Part shown: positions 39,509-48,421 of the stretch, piece by piece | How the letters are laid out: the number at the start of each line of letters is the position of its first letter | Numbering within the stretch: the stretch's first letter is position 1 | Assembly (NCBI GenBank): GCA_037724045.1 | Contig: JBBJOW010000006.1 | Coordinates: 1 to 64,000 of the forward strand | Length of the DNA stretch: 64,000 bases | Direction: 5' to 3' | DNA from: DATLGB01 sp037724045 | GTDB taxonomy: Bacteria; Actinomycetota; Thermoleophilia; Solirubrobacterales; Solirubrobacteraceae | The notes under the pieces: generated by a model | The model's database searches: none | What the model saw: only the letters and a program-made list of their open reading frames with translations | What the model was told of the DNA's origin: nothing | Made by a program: the position numbers and the translations under genes

Positions 39509-40728
39509 GCGGTCACCGCCTGTCGTGCCCGACCGACGCCCGCCGCCGCGCGCAGCCCGCTCTGCAGCCCGTCCTCGTGGAAGCCCCAGGACCAGTAGGC
39601 GCCGCAGTAGTGCGTGCGGTTCACGCCCGAGATCTCGCCGTGGCGTGCCTGCGCGCGCATCCCCTCGCGCGTGTAGACCGGGTGGGCGTAGCTGATCGTG
39701 CGGATCTTGGTCGCCGGTTCGATCGTCTCGGTGCGGTTCAGCGTCACGAGGTAGTCCGTGTCACCGGGCAACGACTGCAGCCGATTCATCCAGTAGGTCA
39801 CTGATGCGCCCCCACCCAACCCGGCGTGCCCGAGGTGGTAGTTCCAGCTCGCCCACGCCCGGCGGCGGCGCGGCATCAGCGAGGTGTCGGTGTGCAGCAC
39901 GGCCTCGTTGGCCTGGTAGGGAATGGCGCCGAGGACCTCGCGCTCGGCGTCACTCGGATCGGCGAGCAGTGTCAGGGCCTGGTCGGAGTGCGTGGCGATG
40001 ACGATCTCGTCGAACGCCTCGCCGTCGACCTCGACGCGGTCGGGGAAGCGCTCGACGCGCCGCACCCGCGTGTTCAGCCGCACGTCGAGGTCGCGCGTGA
40101 GCGCCTTCACGTAGGTGCGCGAGCCGCCGGTGACCGTGCGCCACTGCGGCCGCTTGCGGAAGCCGAGCATGCCGTGGTTGGCGAAGAACTCGACGAGGAA
40201 GCGCGCCGGGAAGGTCCACATCTGCTCGGGATCGGCCGACCACACGGCAGCGGCCTGCGGGACGATCAGCTTCTTCACGAACGCGGCGCTGAAGCGCTGC
40301 TCGCGCAGCCACTCGTTCAGCGTCGGCTCGGCGTCGCCGGCCAGCAGCTTGGTCGCCGCGCGGTTGAAGCGCACGTACTCCCCGACCATGCGCTGGAACT
40401 CAGCATCGACCAGGTGGCGCGGATTGGCGTACAGCGCCGGCACCGAGTGGGCGGCGTATTCGAAGTCGGCGCCGTCGGAGACGCCGAAGCTCATGTCCGA
40501 CGGCTGGCTGGCCACGCCGAGCTCCGCGAGCAGCGCCTCGAAGCCGGGATAGTTGCGATCGTTGAAGACGATGAAGCCCGTGTCCACCGCGATCGGGCCG
40601 ACGTCCACGGTGTTCGTGTGCCCCCCCGCGTAGGACCCTGCCTCGAGCACGACGACCTCGTGCTCGTCACGCAGCCGATGGGCGGCAACGAGGCCGGAGA
40701 TCCCTGCGCCGATGATCGCGATCCGCAT
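39505..40728 (-). CDS. FAD-dependent oxidoreductase of the lipid operon
   Basis: 407 residues, ATG 40728. The N-terminal dinucleotide fold reads RIAIIGAGISGLVAAHRL, followed by VVVLEAGSYAGGHTNTVDV, the amine-oxidase/phytoene-desaturase signature. VDTGFIVFNDRNYPGFEALL and the late VNRTHYCGAYWSWGFHEDG are typical of oxidoreductases next to DUF1365 and Cfa-like genes. It would oxidize or desaturate a lipid-bound acyl chain. First gene of the minus-strand operon; promoter in the region to 40794. Confidence 0.9.
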   Translation of the reverse strand: MRIAIIGAGISGLVAAHRLRDEHEVVVLEAGSYAGGHTNTVDVGPIAVDTGFIVFNDRNYPGFEALLAELGVASQPSDMSFGVSDGADFEYAAHSVPALYANPRHLVDAEFQRMVGEYVRFNRAATKLLAGDAEPTLNEWLREQRFSAAFVKKLIVPQAAAVWSADPEQMWTFPARFLVEFFANHGMLGFRKRPQWRTVTGGSRTYVKALTRDLDVRLNTRVRRVERFPDRVEVDGEAFDEIVIATHSDQALTLLADPSDAEREVLGAIPYQANEAVLHTDTSLMPRRRRAWASWNYHLGHAGLGGGASVTYWMNRLQSLPGDTDYLVTLNRTETIEPATKIRTISYAHPVYTREGMRAQARHGEISGVNRTHYCGAYWSWGFHEDGLQSGLRAAAGVGRARQAVTA

Positions 40729-40794
40729 TGCCTCGATATCTTCGCTGCGCAGCGTGATCCGGATCACGTCGAGCCGGCGTAACCCGCACCCGAG
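40729..40794. promoter_or_regulatory. Divergent promoter with perfect palindrome and ECF-like elements
   Basis: CGTGATCCGGATCACG (40753-40768) is a perfect 16-bp palindrome. On the plus strand TGATCC (40755-40760) is followed after 17 bases by CGTA (40778-40781), the spacing and elements recalled for promoters of RpoE/ChrR-type (ECF11) sigma factors; the start codon is 13 bases further. On the minus strand TGATCC also occurs, but its -10 partner is weaker (GAAG). The palindrome could instead be a repressor site. Confidence 0.5.
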
Positions 40795-41829
40795 ATGCAT
40801 CGCTACCAACTCCTCGACCAAGCCCTCCAACGCGGACTGCTGCCCGACCCGGTCCTGCGGGCGGGCTCGAAGTGGGGCGCGGGCGCGCGCATTCGCAAGG
40901 AGGCGCGCGGCGGGGTCGAGGCGCAGGAGGCGCGGCTGCGCGAGCTGATCGAGCGGATGTCGACGGGTCCGATCGCCGAGGAGACCGACACCGCCAACGC
41001 CCAGCACTACGAGCTGCCGGCGGAGTTCTTCGGGCTCATCCTCGGGCCGCGGCGCAAGTACTCGGGCTGCCTGTGGGCCGACGGCGTCTCGGATCTGCGC
41101 GCGGCCGAGGAGGCGATGCTGGAGTTGACCTGCGCGCGGGCCGGCATCGCGGACGGGATGGACGTGCTGGACCTCGGTTGCGGCTGGGGGTCGTTGTCGC
41201 TGTGGATGGCCGAGCGCTACCCGAACGCCCGCATCCTCGGGGTCTCCAACTCCAACGGACAGCGCGAGTGGATCGTCGCGGAGGCCGAGCGCCGCGGCCT
41301 GACCAACCTCGAGATCCGCACCCAGGACGTCAACGACTTCACGCCGGCCGAGGGCGTGTTCGACCGCGTCGTCTCGATCGAGATGTTCGAGCACATGCGC
41401 AACTGGGTGGAGCTGCTGCGCAGGATTTCGACCTGGCTCAAGCCCGTTTCCGGCAAGCTCTTCGTCCACGTGTTCTCCCAGCGCTCGCTGCCCTACCTGT
41501 TCCAGGGCACGTGGGCGGCCGAGCGCTTCTTCACTGCGGGCCTCATGCCGTCGCACGACCTCATGAGCTTCTTCCAGCGCGACCTCGTGCTCGAGCGGCG
41601 CTGGGTCGTGCCCGGCGTCCACTACGCCCGCACCCTGCAGGCGTGGTTGCGCAAGCTCGACGACAACCGCGACGAGGCGCTGCGCGTCCTGGGCCGCGAG
41701 CAGCCGCCGTCGGAGGCGCGTCGCCTCCTTGCGACCTGGCGACTCTTCCTGCTGTCCACGGACGAGATCTGGTCCTACCGCAACGGGAACGAGTGGCTCG
41801 TCAGCCACTACCTGCTCGCGCTGCGCTGA
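40795..41829 (+). CDS. Cyclopropane-fatty-acid synthase-like methyltransferase 2
   Basis: 344 residues from ATG 40795. The SAM loop is VLDLGCGWGSLSLWMAERYP; other family landmarks are AQHYELPAEFFGLILGP, ILGVSNSNGQREWI, FDRVVSIEMFEHM, and FFTAGLMPSHDLMSFF. The N-terminus is short and different from enzyme 1, so the two probably do distinct steps. It lies divergent from the oxidoreductase operon, sharing the palindromic promoter, and ends three bases from the convergent DUF1295 gene. Confidence 0.9.
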   Translation: MHRYQLLDQALQRGLLPDPVLRAGSKWGAGARIRKEARGGVEAQEARLRELIERMSTGPIAEETDTANAQHYELPAEFFGLILGPRRKYSGCLWADGVSDLRAAEEAMLELTCARAGIADGMDVLDLGCGWGSLSLWMAERYPNARILGVSNSNGQREWIVAEAERRGLTNLEIRTQDVNDFTPAEGVFDRVVSIEMFEHMRNWVELLRRISTWLKPVSGKLFVHVFSQRSLPYLFQGTWAAERFFTAGLMPSHDLMSFFQRDLVLERRWVVPGVHYARTLQAWLRKLDDNRDEALRVLGREQPPSEARRLLATWRLFLLSTDEIWSYRNGNEWLVSHYLLALR

Positions 41830-41832
41830 CCC

Positions 41833-42630
41833 TCAGGTTGCGCGCGCGGCCTTCGACCGCGGCGGCAGCGGGATGAAGCCCGACGTGTTCTCGACGTACT
41901 CCTTGTAACCGGGCCGCTCGGACATCGACTTCTCGAGCAGGTCCTTGCCGGAGACGCGCGTCAGGAGCACGGTCATGATCAGCGGGCTCACGATCGCCCA
42001 CCACGCCCCGCCGTCCAGGCCGATGAGGAACAGGCCCCACCAGATCGCGAAGTCGCCGAAGTAGTTCGGGTGGCGCGTGTAGCGCCACAGCCCGCGGTCC
42101 ATGACCTTTCCCTTGTTGGCCGGATCGGCCTTGAAGCGCTGCAGCTGGTGGTCGCCGCCGGCCTCGAAGACGAAGCCGACCAGCCACAACGCGGCGCCGA
42201 GGTAGGCGAGCGGCCCGAGCGCGTCGTCGGTCGATGCCGCCGCGCCCTGCAGCGGCAGTGAGACGATCCACGCCAGGACGCCCTGGAAGAGGAAGATGGT
42301 GAAGAAGCTCACCAGCGGGAAGCGGTCGCCGTGGCGCTCGCGCATCTTCTGGTAGCGCGGGTCCTCTCCCGGATGGGAGGCCTTGCGGATCGAGATGTAG
42401 ACCGCGAGGCGCAGGCCCCAGATCGTGACCAGCGCGAGGGCCAAGGCGCTACGGGCCGCGTCCCCGTCGGCGACCACCACCGAGACCCAGCCGATGTTCA
42501 CGAAGGCCAGGCCCCAGGCGATGTCGACGATGGAGACGTCGCGCAGCGGCAGCGATCCGGCGAAGGTCAGCAGCATCAGCACGAGCACCGCGCCACCGGA
42601 GAAGAGCATCGTTGCGCCGAGGTCGGTCAT
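41833..42630 (-). CDS. DUF1295 membrane protein (steroid 5-alpha-reductase-like fold)
   Basis: 265 residues, ATG 42630. Several hydrophobic segments (about residues 6-24, 35-55, 65-85, 108-127, 138-158) and the C-terminal family motif LWRYTRHPNYFGDFAIWWG, followed by SGKDLLEKSMSERPGYKEYV. This fold includes isoprenylcysteine methyltransferase and steroid reductase relatives that act on membrane lipids. DUF1295 genes commonly cluster with the Cfa/DUF1365/flavin oxidoreductase genes, as here. Reaction unknown. Confidence 0.9.
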   Translation of the reverse strand: MTDLGATMLFSGGAVLVLMLLTFAGSLPLRDVSIVDIAWGLAFVNIGWVSVVVADGDAARSALALALVTIWGLRLAVYISIRKASHPGEDPRYQKMRERHGDRFPLVSFFTIFLFQGVLAWIVSLPLQGAAASTDDALGPLAYLGAALWLVGFVFEAGGDHQLQRFKADPANKGKVMDRGLWRYTRHPNYFGDFAIWWGLFLIGLDGGAWWAIVSPLIMTVLLTRVSGKDLLEKSMSERPGYKEYVENTSGFIPLPPRSKAARAT

Positions 42631-42662
42631 TCGGCGAAGGTACTCCGCTTGAATGCCTGCGG

Positions 42663-43265
42663 ATGGATCCGCGCGGGGTTCTTGGCGTGAGCGCCGATGC
42701 TGACGAGGAAGCGATCAACGCCGCGTACCGCAAGCTGGCCAAGCGCTTCCACCCCGACCGCCGGCCCGACGACGAGACGGCGGCGGCCACGATGGCCGAC
42801 ATCAACGCCGCCTACGCGTTGCTGCGCGACAGCCAGGGGGAGATGCACACGCGCGCCAGGGCACGCGACCGGGTGGGTGGGGTTGAATTCCGGCGGCGGA
42901 CGCCCGGGTCCTGGCTGTCTCCCGACGTGCGGCGCGCGCTGGGCCCCGAACTGCTGGGGATGCTCGAGCCCGACGAGGAGATCGTCGTCGTCACCGACGC
43001 AGCGACGTGGGACTCGTTTCGCGTACGCCTCGCGGTCTCGGACCGCCGCCTGCTGTGGCTGCGCGACGACGCCCCGACCGACCGGGTGCGCTATTTGCGC
43101 TGGCGGTCGGTGAAGTCCATCGAGGGGCGGCTCCGTCGTCCGCGGCGCCGGGTCGGCGAGCTGCGCGTCGAGCCGGTGAGCGGCCGGCGCGTCTCCTTCT
43201 CAGAGCTCGACCCGGCCGCCCTGCGACTCGTGCTGCTCGGCGCGCGCAACTTCCGAACGCAGTGA
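42663..43265 (+). CDS. J-domain protein with C-terminal PH-like domain
   Basis: 200 residues from ATG 42663. The N-terminal J domain (about 1-62) carries the HPD motif in KRFHPDRRPDDE and the helices EEAINAAYRKLA and INAAYALLRDSQGE. A linker and a C-terminal domain with strands (EIVVVTDAATW, VRLAVSDRRLLWLRDD, LRVEPVSGRRVSFSELD) resemble a bacterial PH domain. No Gly/Phe region or zinc site, so it is not DnaJ itself but a specialised Hsp70 co-chaperone. Its stop overlaps the dehydratase GTG (GTGA). Confidence 0.85.
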   Translation: MDPRGVLGVSADADEEAINAAYRKLAKRFHPDRRPDDETAAATMADINAAYALLRDSQGEMHTRARARDRVGGVEFRRRTPGSWLSPDVRRALGPELLGMLEPDEEIVVVTDAATWDSFRVRLAVSDRRLLWLRDDAPTDRVRYLRWRSVKSIEGRLRRPRRRVGELRVEPVSGRRVSFSELDPAALRLVLLGARNFRTQ

Positions 43266-44185
43266 GGTTGGATGCCGGCGTGATCGGTCTTGCGGACGTC
43301 GAGGCGGCGGCCGGCCGGCTCGAGCGGGTGGCCGAGCGCACGAGGGCGGTCGCGTTCGGCGCGGCGGTCTTGAAGGCCGAGAACCTGCAGCGCACCGGAT
43401 CCTTCAAGTTCCGCGGCGCCTACAACGCGATCGCCCAGCTCGGACCGGAGGTGCGCGGCGTGGTCGCCGCCTCGTCGGGCAACCACGCGCAGGCGGTGGC
43501 GCTCGCCGCGCGGATGCACGGCCTGCCCGCGACCATCGTCATGCCGCTGGACGCGCCCGCGGTCAAGCGCGCGGCCACCGCGGCGCTCGGCGCCGAGATC
43601 GTCGACTACGACCGCTACGCGGAGGACCGCGAGGCGCTGCTGGGCGAGTACGCCGCCGAGCGCGGCCTGGAACCGGTGCATCCGTTCGAGGATCCGCGCG
43701 TCATGGCCGGCCAGGGCACCGTGGCGCTCGAGCTGCTTGCCCAGGCGCCGGGCATCGACGTGCTGGTCGTGCCCGTGGGCGGTGGCGGGTTGATCTCCGG
43801 GTGCGCGACCGTCGCCGCGGCGGCCGGGGTCCGCGTCGTCGGGGTCGAGCCCGAAGCCGGGGACGACACGCGGCGTTCGCTTGCGGCGGGTGAGCGCGTC
43901 ACGATTGCCGTGCCCCGCACGATCGCCGACGGCCAGCAGGCGCCGGCGCCGGGCGTCAACACGTTCCCGATCGTCCAGCGCCTCGTCTCGGAGATCGTCA
44001 CCGTCAGCGACGAGGAGATCCTCGCCGCCATGGCGCTGGCGCGGCGCGAGTTGCACCTGACCCTCGAGCCCAGCGGCGCGACCGGCCTCGCGGCGCTCCT
44101 GCAGGGGCGCGTGAGCGGCGAGCGGCCGGGCGTCGTGCTGACGGGCGGCAACGTCGACCCGCAGATGTCGACCGGACTGCGCTGA
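43262..44185 (+). CDS. Threonine dehydratase / serine racemase-like PLP enzyme
   Basis: 307 residues from GTG 43262. PLP-fold type II: the Schiff-base lysine lies in RTGSFKFRGAYNAI; ASSGNHAQAVALAA binds the carboxylate; VPVGGGGLISG is the phosphate loop; LEPSGATGLAAL contains the ring-nitrogen Ser. No C-terminal regulatory (ACT-like) domain, so it is the catabolic or racemase-like type, not biosynthetic IlvA. It would deaminate threonine or serine, or racemise serine; which cannot be told by eye. Confidence 0.88.
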   Translation: MRLDAGVIGLADVEAAAGRLERVAERTRAVAFGAAVLKAENLQRTGSFKFRGAYNAIAQLGPEVRGVVAASSGNHAQAVALAARMHGLPATIVMPLDAPAVKRAATAALGAEIVDYDRYAEDREALLGEYAAERGLEPVHPFEDPRVMAGQGTVALELLAQAPGIDVLVVPVGGGGLISGCATVAAAAGVRVVGVEPEAGDDTRRSLAAGERVTIAVPRTIADGQQAPAPGVNTFPIVQRLVSEIVTVSDEEILAAMALARRELHLTLEPSGATGLAALLQGRVSGERPGVVLTGGNVDPQMSTGLR

Positions 44186-44221
44186 GCCCGCGTTGATCAG
44201 CGACGCCTAGGGTGCCGCGGC

Positions 44222-45730
44222 ATGGTCGGGCGGATCGTGGCGCTGGTCTCGGTCGTCGTGCTGACGGGGACGATCCTCGCGCTGATCGACCGGCGGGGGG
44301 AGAGCACGCCGGTGGCGGTCCAGCCGGACTTCGTGGCCACGCCGCCGCCGGCCACGCCGGCCCCCGCGGCCAAGGCTGCGGTCGAAGCGGCGCCGGGCGA
44401 TGAGAACGCGCCGTTCGTCGACCCGTTCAGCTACGACCCGGACCGCCGCCAGGAGTTCGAGGCGCGCGCCGCGGCGGGCAACGCGCACGTCCTCTACGCC
44501 CTCTCGCCCGACGGGGTGATCGCGACCGCGGGGCGCGTCGCGCAGTTCCGCACGCAGATCGAGGCCGCGGCCGCGGAGGCCGACGTCGACCCCGACCTGC
44601 TCGAGGGGCTGGTCTTCCTGGAGAGCGCGGGCCGACCGGACATCGTCGCGCCGCAGGGCCTCGAGGGCGCGGTTGGCCTCACCCAGATCCTCGCCGAGAC
44701 GGGGCAGAACCTGCTCGGCATGGACGTCGACGTCGCCGAGTCCGCCCGGCTGACCGGCAAGCTCGCCGTGGCCACCAAGGCCAAGGACATCCGGCGCCTG
44801 ACGGCCGAGCGGATGCGGGTCGACCAGCGCTTCGACCCGCAGGAGGCGCTCGCGGCCACGGCTCGCTATCTGAACATCGGCAAGGAGGAGTTCGGCAGCG
44901 ATGAGCTCGCCTTCGTCTCCTACCACATGGGGATCGGCAATCTCGGCGACGTGCTCGACGCCTACGCGGGCGGCCCGACGGACACGCCGCTGCGCTACGC
45001 GCAGGTCTACTTCGACTCCACCCCGGTGAGCCACGCGGCCGCGCACGACAAGCTCACCGCCCTCGGCGACGACTCCTCCAACTACCTGTGGAAGGTCCAC
45101 GCCGCGCGCGACATCATGGCGCTCTACCGCGCCGACCCGGCTGGCCTGGAGGCGACTGCTGCGCTGCAGCTCGAGAAGAACTCGGCCGAGGAGGTGCTCC
45201 ATCCGCGCGCGGACACCCGGATCTTCCCCAACCCCGAGGCGATCAAGCAGGCCTACCGGGACGGGGGGCTCGTCGGCCTTCCGGACGACACCCGCGTCAC
45301 CGGCCTGCGCTTCGACCCGAAGATGGGCTCGCAGGCCAAGCGCGTCGGCGAGCCGCGATCCACCTACCGGGGGCTGCTGCCGGAGGCGCTCGCGGTGGCG
45401 CTGTACATCGGCGCGCAGGTGCGCGCCGGCTCGGGCGAGGCGGGCGCCTCGCTGAAGGTCACCTCGACGATCCGCGACGAGCGCTATCAGGCAGAGCTCG
45501 TCCAGCGCAACGCCCAGGCGACCTCCGACTACTCACTGCACACCACGGGTTATGCCTTCGACATCCTGCGCCGCTACAAGAGCGAGCGCCAGGCGCTCGC
45601 CTTCCAGGCCACCCTGGACCGCCTGCGCTCGCTGAACCTGATCGCCTACGTGGTCGAGCCGGCAGCCATCCACATCGCCGTCTCCAGCGAGGCGGCGGCG
45701 TTCGAGCCGCTGCTGGATAGGGTGCGCTGA
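44222..45730 (+). CDS. Lytic transglycosylase-like protein with C-terminal peptidase-like domain
   Basis: 502 residues from ATG 44222. An N-terminal signal-anchor (GRIVALVSVVVLTGTILALI) is followed by a Pro/Ala linker. An SLT-like domain (about 100-240) has the catalytic-Glu motif LVFLESAGRPDIVAP and GAVGLTQILAETG, then a helical region. The C-terminal part (about 380-500: RSTYRGLLPEALAVALYIGA, DYSLHTTGYAFDILRRYKS) resembles a D,D-carboxypeptidase (VanY/DUF5715-type) domain with a His-Asp pair. It acts on peptidoglycan outside the cell. The stop overlaps the next ATG (TGATG). Confidence 0.82.
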   Translation: MVGRIVALVSVVVLTGTILALIDRRGESTPVAVQPDFVATPPPATPAPAAKAAVEAAPGDENAPFVDPFSYDPDRRQEFEARAAAGNAHVLYALSPDGVIATAGRVAQFRTQIEAAAAEADVDPDLLEGLVFLESAGRPDIVAPQGLEGAVGLTQILAETGQNLLGMDVDVAESARLTGKLAVATKAKDIRRLTAERMRVDQRFDPQEALAATARYLNIGKEEFGSDELAFVSYHMGIGNLGDVLDAYAGGPTDTPLRYAQVYFDSTPVSHAAAHDKLTALGDDSSNYLWKVHAARDIMALYRADPAGLEATAALQLEKNSAEEVLHPRADTRIFPNPEAIKQAYRDGGLVGLPDDTRVTGLRFDPKMGSQAKRVGEPRSTYRGLLPEALAVALYIGAQVRAGSGEAGASLKVTSTIRDERYQAELVQRNAQATSDYSLHTTGYAFDILRRYKSERQALAFQATLDRLRSLNLIAYVVEPAAIHIAVSSEAAAFEPLLDRVR

Positions 45731-46608
45731 TGGACGCCATCCGCACGCCGGACGAGCTGCTCGAGGGACTGCCGGACTTCCCCTTCACGCCGCACTACCG
45801 GGAGGTTGACGGGCTTCGGCTCGCGCACATCGACGAAGGCGACGGGCCGCCCGTGATCATGTGGCACGGCGAGCCGACGTGGTCGTTCCTGTGGCGCAAG
45901 GTGCTGCCGCCGGTGCGCGACGCCGGCTACCGCGTCATCTGCCCCGACCTCGTGGGCTTCGGGCGCTCGGACAAGCCGACGGACCGCGACTGGTACACCT
46001 ACGACCGCCACTGCGCGATGGCGGCGACGCTGCTCGAGGACCTCGACATCCGCGATGCCACCTTCGTCGTGCACGACTGGGGCGGGCCGATCGGCCTGCG
46101 CCTGGCCACCGAGCATCCCGACCGCGTCGAGCGGCTCGTGCTCATGGACACCGGCGTCTCCACCGGGGACCGCGCCATGGGCGACGAGTGGCAGCGCTTC
46201 CGCGCGTTCGTGGACCGCATCGAGGACGTGCCCATGTCCCCGATCCTGCAGGGCGGGACGGAGACCGAGCTGTCCCCCGAGGTGCTCGCCGGCTACGAGA
46301 AGCCCTTCCCGAACGCGGCCTCGAAGGCGGGCATGCGCGCATTCCCCGGGCTGATCCCGCAGACGCCCGACGCACCTGGCGCGGACGTCGGCCGGCGCGT
46401 GCTCGGCGCGCTGCGCGAGGACCCGCGACCCAAGCTCGTGCTCTGGGGCCGGCAGGACTTCGTGCTGCCGCCGGAGATCGGCACGGCGTTCGCGGCGGCG
46501 ATCGGCGCCGAGGCGCCCACGATGCTCGACCCCGCCGGTCACTTCGTCCAGGAGGACAAGGGCCCCGAGATCGGGGCCCTCATCGCCGACTGGCTCGGTA
46601 GTAGCTAG
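45730..46608 (+). CDS. Haloalkane dehalogenase-like alpha/beta hydrolase
   Basis: 292 residues from ATG 45730. The nucleophile motif is VVHDWGGPIGLRLA (Asp, not Ser), as in haloalkane dehalogenases; the halide-site sequence WHGEPTWSFLWRKV is that of the DhlA-type subgroup. Acid in VLWGRQDFVLPP, base in DPAGHFVQEDKG. The cap domain is of normal length. It would hydrolyse carbon-halogen bonds; the natural substrate is unknown and many such enzymes are not degraders. Its stop region overlaps the convergent SDR gene by four bases. Confidence 0.88.
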   Translation: MDAIRTPDELLEGLPDFPFTPHYREVDGLRLAHIDEGDGPPVIMWHGEPTWSFLWRKVLPPVRDAGYRVICPDLVGFGRSDKPTDRDWYTYDRHCAMAATLLEDLDIRDATFVVHDWGGPIGLRLATEHPDRVERLVLMDTGVSTGDRAMGDEWQRFRAFVDRIEDVPMSPILQGGTETELSPEVLAGYEKPFPNAASKAGMRAFPGLIPQTPDAPGADVGRRVLGALREDPRPKLVLWGRQDFVLPPEIGTAFAAAIGAEAPTMLDPAGHFVQEDKGPEIGALIADWLGSS

Positions 46609-47489
46609 GCCGCGGCCTGTTCGTTGATGCGCTCCTCGGCCGCCGGGGTCGACGCGGCGGCGCGCTGCTCGTAGGCGACGCGGTCGCGGCCGTGGGCCGC
46701 GTCCATCAGCACGCGGTCGGCCTTGAGGAAGCGGGCGATGCCCTCGCGCGCCGAGCGCGGGAAGATCGCCATGAACTGGGTTATGTAACCCGTGGCCTTT
46801 GGGACGAAGACGTCGAAGCGGGGCCGCTCGAGCGCTTCGACGATGGCGTCCGCGACATCCTCGGGCGTGATCTTCTTGACCATGCGCGCGTCTTCGAGGC
46901 CGGCGGCGAGCTCGGTGTTGACGATGCCCGGCATCACGCAGGAGACCTCGACGCCCGTGTCGCGCAACTCGTAGCGCACGGCCTCGGAGTAGCCGACGAC
47001 GGCGTGCTTGGTCGCGCAGTACGTCGCGCCGCCGGGGAAGCCGCCCTTGCCCGCCACCGAGGCGATGTTGACGATGTGGCCGTCGCCCCGGCGCTTGAAG
47101 CGCGTCATCGCCTCCTTGGTGCCGTGGATGACGGCGTGGAGGTTGAGCTCGAGCTGGCGCGTGATGGACGCGTCGGACTCGTCCTCGGCGGGGACCAGCG
47201 GCATGATCCCGGCGTTGTTGATCAGCACGTCGAGCCGGCCGAACTGGGCCTCGACCTCGTCGAGGAAGGCGGTGAAGGCAGGCCGGTCGGTCACGTCGAG
47301 GTGGCGGGCGATCGTCCCGCCGCCGAGCTGGGCCGCGGTGCGCTCCCCCGTCTGCACGTCCACGTCGCCGATCGCCACGCGGGCGCCCTTGGCGACCAGG
47401 GCCTTCGCGGTGGCGGCGCCGATCCCCCGGCCTCCGCCGGTGACGACGACGACCTTGCCGGACAGGGAGCGGGGGGGCTGCTTGGGCAT
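46605..47489 (-). CDS. Short-chain dehydrogenase/reductase
   Basis: 294 residues, ATG 47489. Classical SDR motifs: VVVVTGGGRGIGAATAKALV (cofactor loop), LDVTDRPAF, VLINNAGIMPLV, IVNIASVAGKGGFPGG, catalytic YCATKHAVVGYSEA (Tyr-x3-Lys) and VMPGIVNTELAAG. The acidic residue after strand 2 (GDVDV) suggests NAD(H) preference. The C-terminal extension of about 60 residues (TGYITQFMAIFPRSAREGIA) is typical of a subgroup often near lipid genes. Function beyond alcohol/ketone oxidoreduction is unknown. Confidence 0.88.
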   Translation of the reverse strand: MPKQPPRSLSGKVVVVTGGGRGIGAATAKALVAKGARVAIGDVDVQTGERTAAQLGGGTIARHLDVTDRPAFTAFLDEVEAQFGRLDVLINNAGIMPLVPAEDESDASITRQLELNLHAVIHGTKEAMTRFKRRGDGHIVNIASVAGKGGFPGGATYCATKHAVVGYSEAVRYELRDTGVEVSCVMPGIVNTELAAGLEDARMVKKITPEDVADAIVEALERPRFDVFVPKATGYITQFMAIFPRSAREGIARFLKADRVLMDAAHGRDRVAYEQRAAASTPAAEERINEQAAA

Positions 47490-47552
47490 GGGCCGAGGAT
47501 AGATGGTGGTTTCGCCCGCCGGGACGTCGCAAGCGCCGCCCTCCGGGCGACG

Positions 47553-48368
47553 CTACAGGTAGGCGCCGCTCGGCAGGTATGGCCACATCGGCCCGACCTC
47601 GCCGCGCACGCAGACCGCGCATTCGGACACGAGCTCGAGGCCGGCCTCCAGCACGACGTCGAGCGCCCACCCCTGGCGCGCATCGACGTACTCGACGGTG
47701 AGGGTCTCGGCCTGGGCGAGCACCGCCTCGAGCAGCGTGCGAGCGACGCGCTCGTCGCGCGCGGCCAGCATTCGCACCCTTGCCTCGGTGAAGAGCACGA
47801 AGCCGCCGTCGTCGTGCACGAGCAGCTGCGCGCCCGCGGCCAGCAGCGCGTCGATGTCGGGCCCGTGGGCGGCGGTGCGCGCGAACCGGCTTGCGTCGTC
47901 AACGAGGGCGCGGTCGGCCGGCCAGCGGGCCTCGCGCACCCCTGGATCCCGCGACGGTCGGTTCCGGACCGTTCCCTTGGCGTCGAACGACGGCCGCAGC
48001 GCGAACCCCGCCCGCCAGTAGGTGCGCAGCGCGCGCGTATCGCTCGAGGCGATGACGATGCCGCCGCGGGTGCCCGCGCCGTGCGCGTCCGCGACCGCCA
48101 TCAGCTCGCGGCCGACGCCGCCCGACTGCCGGCGGGGATGCACGATCAGCAGCGACAGCCCCCAGATCCCCTCGCGCACGAGCGCGAGCGCGGCGCCGTC
48201 GACGACGCCGTCGTCGTCGACGCTCACCCACGCGCCGCCCGGGTCGGTGCCGACGAGGTGGCGCACGCGCAGGACGCCGGGCGCCCTGTCGGCGGGCGGG
48301 ACGCCCCACACGGTGTCCATCAGGCCGACCGCCGCCTCGGCGTCATCAGGGGTCATGGGGCGCAGCAC
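47553..48368 (-). CDS. GNAT-family N-acetyltransferase
   Basis: 271 residues from GTG 48368 (ATG 48356 is also possible). The first half is a GNAT fold: LRPMTPDDAEAAVGLMDTVW, then LSLLIVHPRRQSGGVGRELM (acetyl-CoA loop) and GIVIASSDTRALRTYWRAGF. The second half is a second, diverged domain (VDDASRFARTAAHG, LLVHDDGGFVLFTE, QGWALDVVLEAG), so this is a double-domain GNAT, a type common in actinobacteria. Acceptor unknown. Confidence 0.85.
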   Translation of the reverse strand: MLRPMTPDDAEAAVGLMDTVWGVPPADRAPGVLRVRHLVGTDPGGAWVSVDDDGVVDGAALALVREGIWGLSLLIVHPRRQSGGVGRELMAVADAHGAGTRGGIVIASSDTRALRTYWRAGFALRPSFDAKGTVRNRPSRDPGVREARWPADRALVDDASRFARTAAHGPDIDALLAAGAQLLVHDDGGFVLFTEARVRMLAARDERVARTLLEAVLAQAETLTVEYVDARQGWALDVVLEAGLELVSECAVCVRGEVGPMWPYLPSGAYL

Positions 48369-48421
48369 GGGCCGACAGATTAGGTCTGCTTGACCTGCCG
48401 TGCTCTACCCTGCGGCGCCGT

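Noticed and set aside
40729..40794. TGATCC element as a promoter for the minus-strand operon
   Set aside because: On that strand the -10 position reads GAAG rather than CGTA, so only the plus-strand promoter is proposed.
46560..46579. gggccccga/tcggggccc stem at the end of the haloalkane dehalogenase gene
   Set aside because: It lies within coding sequence 29 bases before the stop with no T-run; probably chance.
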